Assembly: GCA_026391355.1 (NCBI GenBank)
Contig: JAPLDH010000016.1
Location: forward strand, 1-64,000
DNA: 64,000 bases
Source: Bacteroidota bacterium
GTDB lineage: Bacteria; Bacteroidota; Bacteroidia; Bacteroidales; FEN-979
Direction: 5' to 3'
The notes under the pieces are model-generated. The model saw only the letters and a list, made by a program, of their open reading frames with translations, was not told the DNA's origin and ran no database searches. Made by a program: the position numbers and the translations under genes. Shown one piece after another: positions 1-9,400 of this stretch. The stretch's first letter is position 1, and each line of letters begins with the position of its first letter.

Positions 1-1
1 C

Positions 2-88
2 CGGCTGAAAACCAGGGGCTATAAATCTTTCCTTGACTACTATCTTGAAATCTCTACCTGTCGGCAGACAGGCGTTGATGGTGTTTGA
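2..88 (+). CDS. 3' end of a probable group II intron-encoded protein (partial)
   Basis: An open frame enters from the window edge and runs 28 codons to a TGA at 86-88, immediately before a convincing group II intron domain V. In many bacterial introns, above all class C ones, the reverse transcriptase/maturase frame ends just before domain V, so this tail (RLKTRGYKSFLDYY...) is probably the C-terminus of such a protein. No catalytic motif lies inside the window and I do not recognise the peptide itself, so the assignment rests on position alone. A GC-rich palindrome (57-72) lies inside this frame. Confidence 0.4.
   Translation, partial: RLKTRGYKSFLDYYLEISTCRQTGVDGV
57..72. repeat. GC-rich dispersed palindrome, copy 1
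   Basis: CCTGTCGGCAGACAGG, related to CCTGCCTGCCGGTAGGCGGG at 1565-1584 and CCTGGCCGGCAGGCAGG at 62711-62727. It lies inside the intron-end frame. Confidence 0.5.
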
Positions 89-170
89 ACCGCCGTGTAC
101 CAGACCGGTACGCACGGTGGTGTGAGAGGTGCACTCCGTCAACTTCGGCTGGCGGAGCCGCCTACTCGAT
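88..170 (+). mobile_element. Group II intron 3' end (domains V and VI), probably class C
   Basis: Positions 88-121 fold as domain V: CCGCCGTG (90-97) pairs with CACGGTGG (113-120), there is a CG dinucleotide bulge, and an inner stem TACC/GGTA closes a five-base loop. The linker TGTGAGAGG follows. Domain VI then forms from CTCCGTCA / TGGCGGAG around ACTTCGGC. The element ends CTACTCGAT, the usual 3' terminus of this intron class. The rest of the intron lies left of the window. The 3' exon begins TTAGGGCAAG, which is one arm of the inverted repeat around the neighbouring toxin-antitoxin pair. Class C introns are known to insert at terminator stems and into attC sites; an attC site fits here. 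Confidence 0.8.
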
Positions 171-186
171 TAGGGCAAGTAGGATT
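170..186. repeat. Left 17-bp inverted-repeat arm of the toxin-antitoxin cassette
   Basis: TTAGGGCAAGTAGGATT matches the reverse complement of 770-786 at 16 of 17 positions. It overlaps the toxin stop codon and directly abuts the intron 3' end. The two arms enclose a 617-bp module with one promoter and two genes, as expected for an integron-type gene cassette whose ends carry complementary attC arms. Confidence 0.7.
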
Positions 187-481
187 ATAATTTTTTCTTC
201 TTTGGATTCTGTCGATTATCAAAAAATAAGATCAAAATTATTTTATCGTTTTTTATGCGATAATAAAGATTCACCTGTTTGACAACTGTAAAACCTCTTA
301 TATTTTTCTCTTTATTCTCAACAGATCCAATTTCCGGGAATTCGGAAAGGATTTCAAGGAAGTTAAATACTTTACCAATAAATTGCTTTGCAGACTTTTC
401 GCCCCACTCTTCAATCAGATAAGTAATAATTTTATCAAATTTTAGGCTTGCTCGCTTTGACCAAACAATTTCTAAAGCCAT
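185..481 (-). CDS. RelE/ParE-family toxin of a type II toxin-antitoxin pair
   Basis: The 98-residue basic protein has the RelE/ParE layout: an N-terminal strand (IVWSKRASLKFDKIITYL), two helices, then a beta-sheet with KQVNLYYRIKNDKIILILFFDNRQNP, where the family places its catalytic or binding basic residues. RelE members cleave mRNA at the ribosome and ParE members poison gyrase; the sequence alone does not decide between them. Its start overlaps the antitoxin stop by 10 bp, so the two are translationally coupled with the antitoxin first. The stop codon lies at the tip of the left inverted-repeat arm, so the gene ends where the cassette ends. Confidence 0.8.
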   Translation of the reverse strand: MALEIVWSKRASLKFDKIITYLIEEWGEKSAKQFIGKVFNFLEILSEFPEIGSVENKEKNIRGFTVVKQVNLYYRIKNDKIILILFFDNRQNPKKKKL

Positions 482-714
482 TTTGAATATCTTTTCTTCA
501 TTTTTTCATGAGGAATGAGATTTTCTGAATTTTCGGACTCCTCATTAGCTGCCAGTAATTCTTCTATCTCATCTTTTGATAGCATTGCCCATAATCTTCC
601 ATCTTTAGATGTTCTTTTACGTAACATTAATTCGTAAAATTCTTTTAGAAGATTTTCATTATCAATACTATCTATAAGATGATGAAAATTGTTCTTTAAC
701 TCTATGGCTGTCAT
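472..714 (-). CDS. Antitoxin partner of the RelE/ParE-family toxin
   Basis: An 80-residue acidic protein encoded directly upstream of the toxin and overlapping it by 10 bp. The N-terminal half (MTAIELKNNFHHLIDSIDN) looks like the short helix typical of small Bacteroidetes antitoxins. The C-terminal half is charged and probably wraps the toxin; a conserved-looking LLAANEESE segment sits near residue 54. I see no clear helix-turn-helix or ribbon-helix-helix. Function is inferred from size, order, overlap and the partner. Transcription should start about 12 nt upstream of the ATG from the promoter at 733-764. Confidence 0.75.
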   Translation of the reverse strand: MTAIELKNNFHHLIDSIDNENLLKEFYELMLRKRTSKDGRLWAMLSKDEIEELLAANEESENSENLIPHEKMKKRYSKWL

Positions 715-732
715 TGCTTTTGAAATTTAATA

Positions 733-764
733 CAAAGATAGTATGGTTTGCTTCAAGTACCAAA
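733..764 (-). promoter_or_regulatory. Bacteroidetes-type promoter of the toxin-antitoxin pair
   Basis: Read on the minus strand: TTTG (764-761), 20 nt spacer, TATCTTTG (740-733). This matches the primary sigma consensus TTTG-N19-21-TAnnTTTG. The expected transcription start is near 726, leaving a 5' leader of about 12 nt. Confidence 0.7.
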
Positions 765-769
765 TGTTT

Positions 770-836
770 AATCCTATTTGCCCTAACGTTTAGGTGCTTG
801 CTGCTGTGCGGGGTCAACTTCCATTGTTTGTCTTTA
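770..836 (-). repeat. attC-like junction: right cassette arm plus adjoining palindrome
   Basis: 770-786 (AATCCTATTTGCCCTAA) is the right arm of the cassette inverted repeat. It runs into CCTAACGTTTAGG (782-794), an almost perfect palindrome around ACGT. It contains both halves expected at an integron cassette junction: a GTTAGGGC-like core on the minus strand, and a GTTTAGGTGC-like core on the plus strand. The following TGCTTGCTGCTGTGCGGGG resembles the outer stem of Bacteroidetes attC sites as I remember them. The integrase-like gene ends inside or at the edge of this sequence. The attC assignment is inference; the repeats are directly visible. Confidence 0.45.
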
Positions 837-1380
837 TTATTAAAAGCTCATTTGTTTTAATCCTTCTTACCGAATCAGTACTTATTTTTACTTCAAAATC
901 TTCATGTACAACAAGTTCACGAATTCTATCATTAAAATAATCCTTTATCAAATCTAAATTTTCAGGATAATTTGGCACAATCCAGTAAAATTGGTTGCCA
1001 TCCCACCGGCTGAAACGAAATGATGTAATGAAATGTGTATCAAGTGCATTTTTAGGTAATTTTAATAATATCCTTCGACCGGCGACTTCTACCGAAACAT
1101 TTTTATTTTGTTTGTTTTGGTGATTGATAATGGGAACAGCCGTTTTAATCACTGTTTTATTAGCTTTTACATCCGTAACTTTTTTAGAATATTCAATCTC
1201 CGGAAACAATTTTGTCAATTTTGTAAACGCTAATTTACTGTAAGGGATGTGCCAGGCTTTCATGGTTTGGCTCCATTTGGCGTCCGGAATCTGTCTGAGC
1301 AAAGAGGCAATTTCCTGATTATACGGAAATTCAACTTTAATACGATTTTCTCCATTGTGTTCAATTTTTAAAGCCTTCAT
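814..1380 (-). CDS. N-terminal part of a Bacteroidetes tyrosine recombinase (probably truncated)
   Basis: The 188-residue protein carries two copies of a small HARP/SMARCAL1-like DNA-binding module. The first is around residues 5-65, ending KWSQTMKAWHIPYSK...LTKLFPEIEY; the second around 95-165 contains RFSRWDGNQFYWIVPNYP. In Bacteroidetes this arrangement is the N-terminal arm-binding region of integrases of about 370-400 residues. The SAM-like core and the catalytic domain with R...HxxR...Y are missing: the frame ends in NNGS at a TGA at 814-816, next to the attC-like palindrome. It is therefore either an integrase cut by a recombination event or a stand-alone DNA-binding protein. No good promoter is visible upstream. 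Confidence 0.6.
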   Translation of the reverse strand: MKALKIEHNGENRIKVEFPYNQEIASLLRQIPDAKWSQTMKAWHIPYSKLAFTKLTKLFPEIEYSKKVTDVKANKTVIKTAVPIINHQNKQNKNVSVEVAGRRILLKLPKNALDTHFITSFRFSRWDGNQFYWIVPNYPENLDLIKDYFNDRIRELVVHEDFEVKISTDSVRRIKTNELLIIKTNNGS

Positions 1381-1938
1381 ATGATCATTTTATATTGTGG
1401 TTATCACTCAAAAAAAGCAGGTATCTGCAATAAATTAAAAAATAGATATGGTTATCTCTAAAAATAGAGGGATAACCTGACTCATTAAAATAACCTTAAC
1501 CAAAAAACTCTCCCTGGCCTACTACTTCCCCCTCTCTTTCCTTCAAACAAAGCGATGGAGCCAGCCTGCCTGCCGGTAGGCGGGGGGGTGAGTTTTTAAT
1601 TAATTTTTCCTCTGCATTAATCGGTCGAAAAGGCAAAAGGTAATACATCACGTGAAAAAAATTTTCAACCCTCAAACTGATGAATTAGCGAATATGGGAA
1701 TGACATGAATGGCGAATCCGGGAATGAAATTTCGAATACCTGAATTACGAATAAATTCTACATTCCAAATTCAATTAGTTAATTCGTATATTCGTCATTC
1801 GCATATTCATCATTGCTTTGACCTCTGTTCCTTTATCCCTTTCAAATCAGATTTCCCTCTCCGCCAGAAAAATTCTTTCCCGTCTCGTAAAATTCTTGCA
1901 CCTTTGATACGTTATTTCTCTTTCAAACCGGTAAAAAA
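1381..1938. other. Intergenic stretch with inverted repeat, GC palindrome and word-like repeats
   Basis: No convincing gene is present. At 1450-1477 GGTTATCTCT and AGAGGGATAACC form an imperfect stem around AAAAAT, possibly an operator for the integrase-like gene. At 1565-1584 there is a GC palindrome CCTGCCTGCCGGTAGGCGGG, related to copies at 57-72 and 62711-62727. From about 1685 to 1815 runs an AT-rich tract built of recurring words (GAATTAGCGAAT, ATTCGTCATTCG), a type common between genes in Bacteroidetes. A weak -10-like CACCTTTG at 1899-1906 lies 33 nt before the DUF2723 start. Confidence 0.5.
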
Positions 1939-4900
1939 ATGAATCAATACAAGAAACTCAACAACATTATCGGATGGGGCGTTTTTGCCATCGCAACGGC
2001 AGTTTACTTTCTAACTATTGAACCAACGGTAAGCTGGTGGGATCCGGGTGAACATATATCAACCGCTTACAAGTTACAGGTTGGCCATCCCCCGGGAGCA
2101 CCTTTTTTCGGACTGATCGGAAGGATGTTCTCATTGCTTGCATTCGGCAATACTGCCAAGGTTGCCGTGATGATCAATGCCATGCTCAGCCTTTCCAGCA
2201 GCTTTACCATCCTTTTCCTGTTCTGGAGCATCACCATGCTGGCACGAAAGATCATTGTACCTGAAGGAGACACAACCAAATCGCAGATGTGGTCAATCTT
2301 TGCTGCAGGATTTGTAGGATCAATGTCTTTTACCTTCAGCGATTCCTTCTGGTTTTCCGCTGTCGAAGCCAATGTTTTCGGCATGTCATATCTGTGTACC
2401 GCCATTGTTTTCTGGGCAATGCTGAAATGGGAAATGGTGGCGGATCAACCACACCATTATCGCTGGCTGGTTTTTATTACCTTTATGATTGGACTTTCCA
2501 TCGGGGTTCACCTGTTGAACCTGCTGACCATCCCTGCCCTGGCTTTTATCTTTTATTTTAAAAAATATAAACCCTCAAGAAACGGTATCCTTCTAACAGC
2601 GCTTATCTCATTTGTTCTCCTTGCCTTGGTGATGTACATTATTATCCCCTGGATCCCGCAACTGGCCGGAAAATTTGAATTAATTTTCGTGAATAGCTTC
2701 GGATTGCCCTTTAATTCGGGAATCATTTTCTATTTCCTTTTGATGATCGGCCTGATTATCTGGGGTTTGATCTTTACCCGGAAAAAAGGAAAAACCATTC
2801 TCAATACCGTCATTCTCAGTTTTACTTTTCTGCTGGTCGGATATTCTGCCTTCCTTACCCTGGTGATCCGTTCGAATGCCGGAACTCCCATCAATGAGGA
2901 TGCTCCAAAGGATGCCATCAGCCTCGTCTCCTTCCTGAACCGTGAACAATATGGCACCTGGCCTTTCCTTTATGGACAATATTACACTGCACCGGTGATC
3001 GACTATGCCGATGGTCCACCCATCTATGCAAGGGATAATGCATCCGGTAAATATGTGGTGATTGACGACCGTACAGAGACCATCCCGGTTTTTGATCCTC
3101 GCTTTACTACTATCTTCCCGCGCATGTGGTGCCGGGATGAAGAACGCAGGGGGGCTTCTGACTTTTTTAAAAGCTGGGGCGGACCTGGTGTGCCGATTGA
3201 AACTACCGGCCCCGACGGAAAACCGGAAACTGTGAATCGCCCTACCTTTGGTGAAAACCTGAAATTCTTCATGACATACCAGGTCAACTGGATGTATCTG
3301 CGTTACCTGATGTGGAATTTCTGCGGACGTCAGAATGATGTCCAGGGTATGGGAGATTCCAGGAACGGGAACTGGATCACCGGAATCCCTTTCCTCGATA
3401 AATTAAGACTCGGACATACACAGCAAAACCTGCCGGAAAGGCTTCAAAACCTGGGAAGAGAAAGATATTTCATGCTCCCGCTGTTACTTGGACTCATCGG
3501 TTTCTTTTTCCTGTTGAAAAAGGATTACCGCAAAAGTATTATTGTCATCCTCCTGTTCCTGATGACTGGCATGGCCATCGTGCTTTACCTGAACCAGAAA
3601 CCTTATGAACCCCGTGAACGGGATTATTCCTATGCAGGATCATTCTATGCCTTTTCGATCTGGATCGGTCTTGGTGTGCTTGGGCTGATCGATTTCCTGA
3701 AGAAATACAAAAAGCTAAAAGAGCCATTCATTGTCGGCCTGGTGGCTTTTCTGACTACCTTACTGGTACCGGGTATCATGGCCCAGCAGAACTGGCATAA
3801 TCATGATCGTTCAAAAAAATATGCGGCACGTGATTTTGCCTGTAATTATTTGAATTCCTGCGATAAAAATGCAGTTCTTTTCACCAATGGCGACAATGAC
3901 ACATTCCCTCTCTGGTACGCACTTGAGGTGGAAGGTGTGCGAAGGGACATCCGCATCGTAAACCTTGAACTTTCCGGAGGATCCTGGTACATCGACCAAC
4001 TTTTTCGCAAGATGTATGATGGTGATCCGCTTCCTTTTACCCTGGATGATTCACAATACCAGCCGGGGACCAACGATTATATTCCCTATTACGATGCAGG
4101 GATCAAAGGATATGTTGAACTTAAGGAATTCGTTGCTTTTATTAAAAGCAATGATCCACTTACTTATATGCAAATACAAAATGGGAAGAAGGTAAAGATA
4201 TTCCCGACAAAAAAAGTCTATATGGCCGTCGACACGGCTGCGTGTTATAAAAGCGGTATCGTTCCCCCTTATTTTCGTAAGAAAATGACAGATACCATCC
4301 AATGGACGATCAAATCCAACCATTTACAGAAAAATGACCTGATGTTACTGGATTTTCTGGCCTCCAATAACTGGAAACGCCCTGTCTATTTTGTATCGCC
4401 TTACAGTGTTAAGAATTTCTGTGATGTTGAATCCTATACCAGACTTGAAGGCTGGGTTTCCAAACTGCTGCCGGTTAAAAATTCAACTGATGAAATGGGC
4501 AACAATGAAGGAGTGGATGCCCTGGGAACGTACAATATTCTGATGAAATTATGCAAATTTGGAAATCTGAATGATCCCTGTGTTTATGTGGATCCGGAAA
4601 GCCGAAACAACTCGATCAAGCCAAAAAATACTTTTATCCGTACTGCGCAATCCCTGATCATCATGGGTGAAAAGAAAAAAGCAGTGGAACTGATGGACCT
4701 CTATTTTAACTATTTCCCCGACACCAAATTCATCCCGGAAACCTATGATCTTTACCTTTCCGAGATGTATTACTTGTCGGGCGAACATGCAAAAGGGAAA
4801 AAACTTTTGGAACGGATCGTCAAACTTTATACGGAAGATCTTGAATACTATTATTCCTATACAGGGAAGGACAGGGATGCTTTTCAGGATGACATTCAGA

Positions 4901-5007
4901 CTTCACTGGGCATTATTAAACAGGCAAATTATATTGCCTCACGTTACAAGGATAAGAAACTGGCCGATCAATTCAACCTGATCTACAACCAGGAATCGGG
5001 AAAATAA
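1939..5007 (+). CDS. DUF2723 multi-spanning membrane protein (GT-C glycosyltransferase-like)
   Basis: A 1,022-residue protein of the DUF2723 family, thought to be Bacteroidetes relatives of protein O-mannosyltransferases that move a lipid-linked sugar onto exported proteins. The signature WWDPGEH lies at residues 33-39 in the first periplasmic loop, where GT-C enzymes hold an acidic catalytic residue. Roughly a dozen membrane segments fill residues 12 to about 670, interrupted by a soluble loop around 310-510 containing RMWCRDEERRGASDFF. A soluble C-terminal domain follows, with CNYLNSCDKNAVLFTNGDNDTFPLWYALEVEGVRRD typical of the family and TPR-like helices at the end. In this phylum it is the natural candidate to glycosylate the many Ser/Thr/Asn-rich surface proteins of this window. 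Length is normal. It converges on tyrS. Confidence 0.85.
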   Translation: MNQYKKLNNIIGWGVFAIATAVYFLTIEPTVSWWDPGEHISTAYKLQVGHPPGAPFFGLIGRMFSLLAFGNTAKVAVMINAMLSLSSSFTILFLFWSITMLARKIIVPEGDTTKSQMWSIFAAGFVGSMSFTFSDSFWFSAVEANVFGMSYLCTAIVFWAMLKWEMVADQPHHYRWLVFITFMIGLSIGVHLLNLLTIPALAFIFYFKKYKPSRNGILLTALISFVLLALVMYIIIPWIPQLAGKFELIFVNSFGLPFNSGIIFYFLLMIGLIIWGLIFTRKKGKTILNTVILSFTFLLVGYSAFLTLVIRSNAGTPINEDAPKDAISLVSFLNREQYGTWPFLYGQYYTAPVIDYADGPPIYARDNASGKYVVIDDRTETIPVFDPRFTTIFPRMWCRDEERRGASDFFKSWGGPGVPIETTGPDGKPETVNRPTFGENLKFFMTYQVNWMYLRYLMWNFCGRQNDVQGMGDSRNGNWITGIPFLDKLRLGHTQQNLPERLQNLGRERYFMLPLLLGLIGFFFLLKKDYRKSIIVILLFLMTGMAIVLYLNQKPYEPRERDYSYAGSFYAFSIWIGLGVLGLIDFLKKYKKLKEPFIVGLVAFLTTLLVPGIMAQQNWHNHDRSKKYAARDFACNYLNSCDKNAVLFTNGDNDTFPLWYALEVEGVRRDIRIVNLELSGGSWYIDQLFRKMYDGDPLPFTLDDSQYQPGTNDYIPYYDAGIKGYVELKEFVAFIKSNDPLTYMQIQNGKKVKIFPTKKVYMAVDTAACYKSGIVPPYFRKKMTDTIQWTIKSNHLQKNDLMLLDFLASNNWKRPVYFVSPYSVKNFCDVESYTRLEGWVSKLLPVKNSTDEMGNNEGVDALGTYNILMKLCKFGNLNDPCVYVDPESRNNSIKPKNTFIRTAQSLIIMGEKKKAVELMDLYFNYFPDTKFIPETYDLYLSEMYYLSGEHAKGKKLLERIVKLYTEDLEYYYSYTGKDRDAFQDDIQTSLGIIKQANYIASRYKDKKLADQFNLIYNQESGK

Positions 5008-5039
5008 TTGGTAAAAAAGGGAGGCTGTTTCAAATGTCC

Positions 5040-6320
5040 TCAGCCGGCCTTTACCAGGAAGTAATTCTTCTTTCCCTTTTGCACGAGCAGGTACTTCCCG
5101 TTAAGGAGGTCCGATTCATGCAAGATAACGGGATCTGATATTTTTTCCTTATTCACGGAAACACCCCCGTCTTTCAGCATACGCCTGGCTTCGCCTTTGG
5201 ATGGAAAAATTTGTGTCTTATCAGAAAGAAAGTCAATGATATCAATGCCTTTTATGAGTTCAATCCTGGCAATCTCACATTGAGGTACACCTTCAAAAAC
5301 GGCAAGTAATGTTTCTTCCGGAAGTTTGTGAAGGGTTTGTGTGGTTCCTTTGCCGAAAAGTATCTCTGTTGCTTCGAATGCTGCCTGGTAATCAGCCTCG
5401 GAATGAACACGTATGGTTATGTCTTGTGCCAGCGCTTTTTGAAGTACCCTGAGATGTGGTTCCTCATTGTGATGTTTGATGAGTTGATCGATCTCCCGCC
5501 TGGAAAGCAAGGTAAATTTTTTAATGTATTCTGATGCATCTGCATCGCTTGTATTCAGCCAGAACTGGTAAAATTTGTAGGGAGAGGTTCGAATGGGATC
5601 GAGCCAGATATTTCCGGCTTCCGTTTTTCCAAACTTGCCACCGTCAGCCTTGGTAATCAAAGGACAGGTAATTGAATATGCTTCACCTTCCAGCTTCCTG
5701 CGGATCAGTTCAATGCCGGTAATAATATTTCCCCATTGATCGGAACCACCCATTTGGATCCTGCAGCCCTTGTGTTCGTATAGCCATAGAAAATCGTATC
5801 CCTGGACAAGCTGATAGGTGAATTCAGTAAATGAAAGACCGCTCCCGGATTCCATTCTGTTTTTTACCGAATCCTTGGCCATCATATAATTGACTGTAAG
5901 GTGCTTGCCCACTTCACGCAGAAACCGCAGAAAACTGAAGTCTTTCATCCAGTCATAGTTATTTATCATCATTGCCACATTCGGGCCATTCTCAAAATCG
6001 AGGAAGTGGGACAATTGTTTTTTTATACATTCCTGGTTATGCCGGAGCACTGATTCATCCAACAGGTTCCGTTCTTCTGATTTCCCTGAAGGATCACCAA
6101 TCATTCCGGTTGCGCCACCGACGAGTACAATCGGTTTGTGCCCTGCACGCTGGAAATGAACCAGCATCATGATGGAGGCAAGGTTTCCGATGTGCAGCGA
6201 ATCGGAAGTCGGATCATAACCTATATAGGCAGTGGTCATTTCTTTCGATAACTGTTCTTCGGTTCCGGGGGTTATATTATGGATCATCCCCCGCCATTGC
6301 ATCTCTTCTATGAAGTTCAT
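5040..6320 (-). CDS. tyrS: Tyrosine--tRNA ligase
   Basis: A 426-residue class I aminoacyl-tRNA synthetase that activates tyrosine and charges tRNA-Tyr in the cytoplasm. The HIGH-type motif appears as HIGNL at residues 43-47. The tyrosine pocket is seen in [12 protein letters not shown] and QGYDF...GGSDQWGN. The KMSKS-equivalent loop is KFGKT at 229-233, the variant usual in bacterial TyrRS. The C-terminus holds an S4 RNA-binding domain ([16 protein letters not shown]). Length and motifs are complete, so it should be functional. A possible -10 box (TATTTTTG on the minus strand, 6342-6335) lies only about 15 nt upstream of the ATG. The gene is divergent from the 6413 gene. Confidence 0.97.
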   Translation of the reverse strand: MNFIEEMQWRGMIHNITPGTEEQLSKEMTTAYIGYDPTSDSLHIGNLASIMMLVHFQRAGHKPIVLVGGATGMIGDPSGKSEERNLLDESVLRHNQECIKKQLSHFLDFENGPNVAMMINNYDWMKDFSFLRFLREVGKHLTVNYMMAKDSVKNRMESGSGLSFTEFTYQLVQGYDFLWLYEHKGCRIQMGGSDQWGNIITGIELIRRKLEGEAYSITCPLITKADGGKFGKTEAGNIWLDPIRTSPYKFYQFWLNTSDADASEYIKKFTLLSRREIDQLIKHHNEEPHLRVLQKALAQDITIRVHSEADYQAAFEATEILFGKGTTQTLHKLPEETLLAVFEGVPQCEIARIELIKGIDIIDFLSDKTQIFPSKGEARRMLKDGGVSVNKEKISDPVILHESDLLNGKYLLVQKGKKNYFLVKAG

Positions 6321-6364
6321 TTCATCGTTTTTTGCAAAAATAGGGAAAAATGATGATTTTTTAT

Positions 6365-6372
6365 TACCTTTG
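6365..6372 (+). promoter_or_regulatory. Probable -10 box (TACCTTTG) for the 6413 gene
   Basis: TACCTTTG matches the Bacteroidetes TAnnTTTG element and lies 40 nt before the ATG at 6413. No TTTG is found at the ideal upstream distance, so only the -10 half is supported. Confidence 0.45.
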
Positions 6373-6412
6373 TAAACTCCTTATAACAAGTTATTTGATT
6401 TACCAGTTTTCC

Positions 6413-9400
6413 ATGAAAAAAATATCCCTGCTCGTCATAATTTCCCTGACTTTACTGGGAAATGTAATTGGCCAGAATCAATTAAACAAACCTACACTCA
6501 TTGCAAAACCTGTCTATTTTGATGTTTCTCCTCCTTTGCGTGATATGGTCGCAACACCAGTGACCAGGGGTGACAACACCTGGAAAGACGGGGTGGTTAA
6601 AAACTATTTCAATTCACGGAAGAACCGCCACCGACCCACCTTCCCTTCAAATTACATAGATCCCTCCATTCAGAACTCCATGGGACTCGCCACTACCACG
6701 GATACTACTATACAGAATTTTGAAGGAAACAGTAATACCCAAGGGTATGATCCACCGGATACACATGGGGATGTGGGTCCAAATCATTATTTCCAGGTGG
6801 TTAATTGCCATTTCTCAGTTTATAACAAGTCTGGTACCCTTCTGATCGGTCCGTTGCTAAACAGTTCGGTTTGGAGTGGGATGTCAAATAACTCCAATGA
6901 TGGTGACGCGGTAGTATTGTATGATGAGAATGCCGATCGTTGGCTTTTCAGTCAATTCTCCCTGCCTAATTATCCGGCCGGACCCTTCTACCAGATGATC
7001 GCTGTTTCAACAACTCCTGACCCAACAGGTTCCTGGTATCGTTGGCAGTATAGTTTCACTGATATGGATGATTATCCCAAGTTCGGTGTATGGCCTGATG
7101 GTTATTATATGACCTGTAACCGTTTTGCCGCCACCACTGGAACTTATTCAGGAACCGGCCAGGCTGCCTTCAATCGTACCAAGATGCTGGCAGGAGATGC
7201 TTCTGCCGAAATGGTCTACTTTACATTACCCTCTTCAGATAATGCATACTGCCTGCTTCCATCCGATTGTGACGGAACATTCCCTCCCACAGGAACGCCT
7301 GACTATTTTGTTTACATGATGGATAGTCCTTATTATTTGGGCGTTTATGAATTTCATGCAGACTGGATTACTCCGGCTAATTCCACATTTGGAAATTTTC
7401 TTCAACTCACTGTCAATACCTTCAGCAGCGCTCTGTCAGGTATCACGCAGAAAGGAACAACGAAGCTTGCGGATGCACTTTCTGACCGATTAATGTACAG
7501 GTTGCAGTTCCGTAAGTTCGGCGACCACTGGGCAATGGTTTGCAATCATACAGTAAATGCGGGATCCAGTGTTGGTGGCATCCGCTGGTATGAGCTGCGG
7601 AAAACAAGCGGGACCTGGGCAATTTACCAGCAATCCACATATGCTCCGGATGCCTATTCGAGGTGGGCAGCAAGTGTTGCCCTTGATGCTGACGGGAATA
7701 TGGCCATGGGCTATTCTATTGCCAGCACCAACATGTATCCTTCAATCCGCTATTGCGGCAGGATGAATAATGATGCATTGAATACGCTGACCATTGCCGA
7801 AAAAGGTATTTTCAACGGAACCGGGTCCAATAGTACGGGCGATCGTACCTCCCCTGCCGGTGCAGTTTCCCGGTGGGGAGATTACAGCACAGTGGCCGTT
7901 GACCCGAGTGCAAGTTCAACATTCTGGTACTCACAGCAATACCTCCTGGCAAATGGCTATGCCTGGCATACACGAATTGCTTCCTTTGCATTTACCCTTG
8001 CACCCACCGCAGATTTCTCTGCAAATACTGTCATACCCTGTTTGTACAGTACGGTTGTTCTTACCGATCAATCAACCCATACACCGACTTCATGGTTATG
8101 GTCAATTACGCCCGCTACGTTCTCATTTGTCGACGGAACGAGCAGCGCCAGCCAGAACCCCCATGTAAAGTTCAATAAATACGGAACCTATTCGGTTACG
8201 CTGACTGCAACAAACACTTACGGGAACAATTCCAAGATCAAATCCAGTTATCTTTCGGTTAATACTGTGAATGCCAATTTTACTGCCAGCCTGACAACCG
8301 TTGTACAAAATAATGCTACAGTTTTTACAGATGCTTCAACCTGTAACGTGACTTCATGGTCGTGGAATTTCGGAACCGGCGCTTCGCCTGCCACAGCCAC
8401 AACAGCCGGACCCCATACAGTCACTTACGGCACTACAGGATCAAGCACAGTCACATTAATGGTTAACGGAACTACTACTCAAACCAAGACCAATTACATC
8501 ACGGTTACCTCCTCTGCATTTATTATGAGCACCAATACGATAACAACGTGTTCCGGAAATTTTTACGATTCGGGTGGTTCGGGCAGTAACTACTCTAATA
8601 ACCAGGATTTTACTGAAACATTCTATCCTTCAACGACAAACAGCAACATCAGGTTTGTCTTTTCTTCGTTTACGCTGCAAACCTCGACAAGCTGCACTTA
8701 TGATTATCTGAAAATATACAACGGCACGAACACTTCTGCTACATTGATGGGAACCTATTGCGGAACCACCTCGCCGGGAACAGTGACAGCAAGTAATACA
8801 TCCGGGGCTTTGACATTTGTCTTCCATTCGAATGCTTCATCAACTGCTGCAGGCTGGGCAGCAGCCATCAGTTGTGTGGCCGGTTCAAATTTGCCCATTG
8901 CTGATTTTACAGTTGACAACACCACTCCTGCAACAGTATCAACAGTCTCATTTACAGACATCTCCACGCTTGGTCCGACTTCCTGGCTCTGGTCGTTTTC
9001 CCCTGCCACGGTCACCTATGTAAACTCAACCTCGGCAACATCCCAGAATCCCAAGGTTCAGTTCAATAACAATGGTATTTATAATGTTACACTTACCGCT
9101 ACCAATGCAAACGGCTCAAATGCAAAAACAAAAACCGGTTATATTTATGCAGGAACGGCAGGATTGTGGACCGGGATCACCTCGACCGACTGGAATACTG
9201 CATCAAACTGGCATAATTATATCGTGCCTTCGAGCACAACCAATGTAACCCTGCCAACCACTGCTACTAACTGGCCATCGATGACCGGCGATATGGTGAT
9301 GGGGACCAGATGCTTTAACATGGTATTGCAAAATAATGCGATACTGACTGCCTCGGGAAATTTTAACATTAATCCCGGTGATACACTGACATTTAACGGT

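Noticed and set aside
1709..1942. 77-codon plus-strand frame before the DUF2723 gene
   Set aside because: It mostly translates the AT-rich word repeat and promoter region; no family or ribosome binding site.
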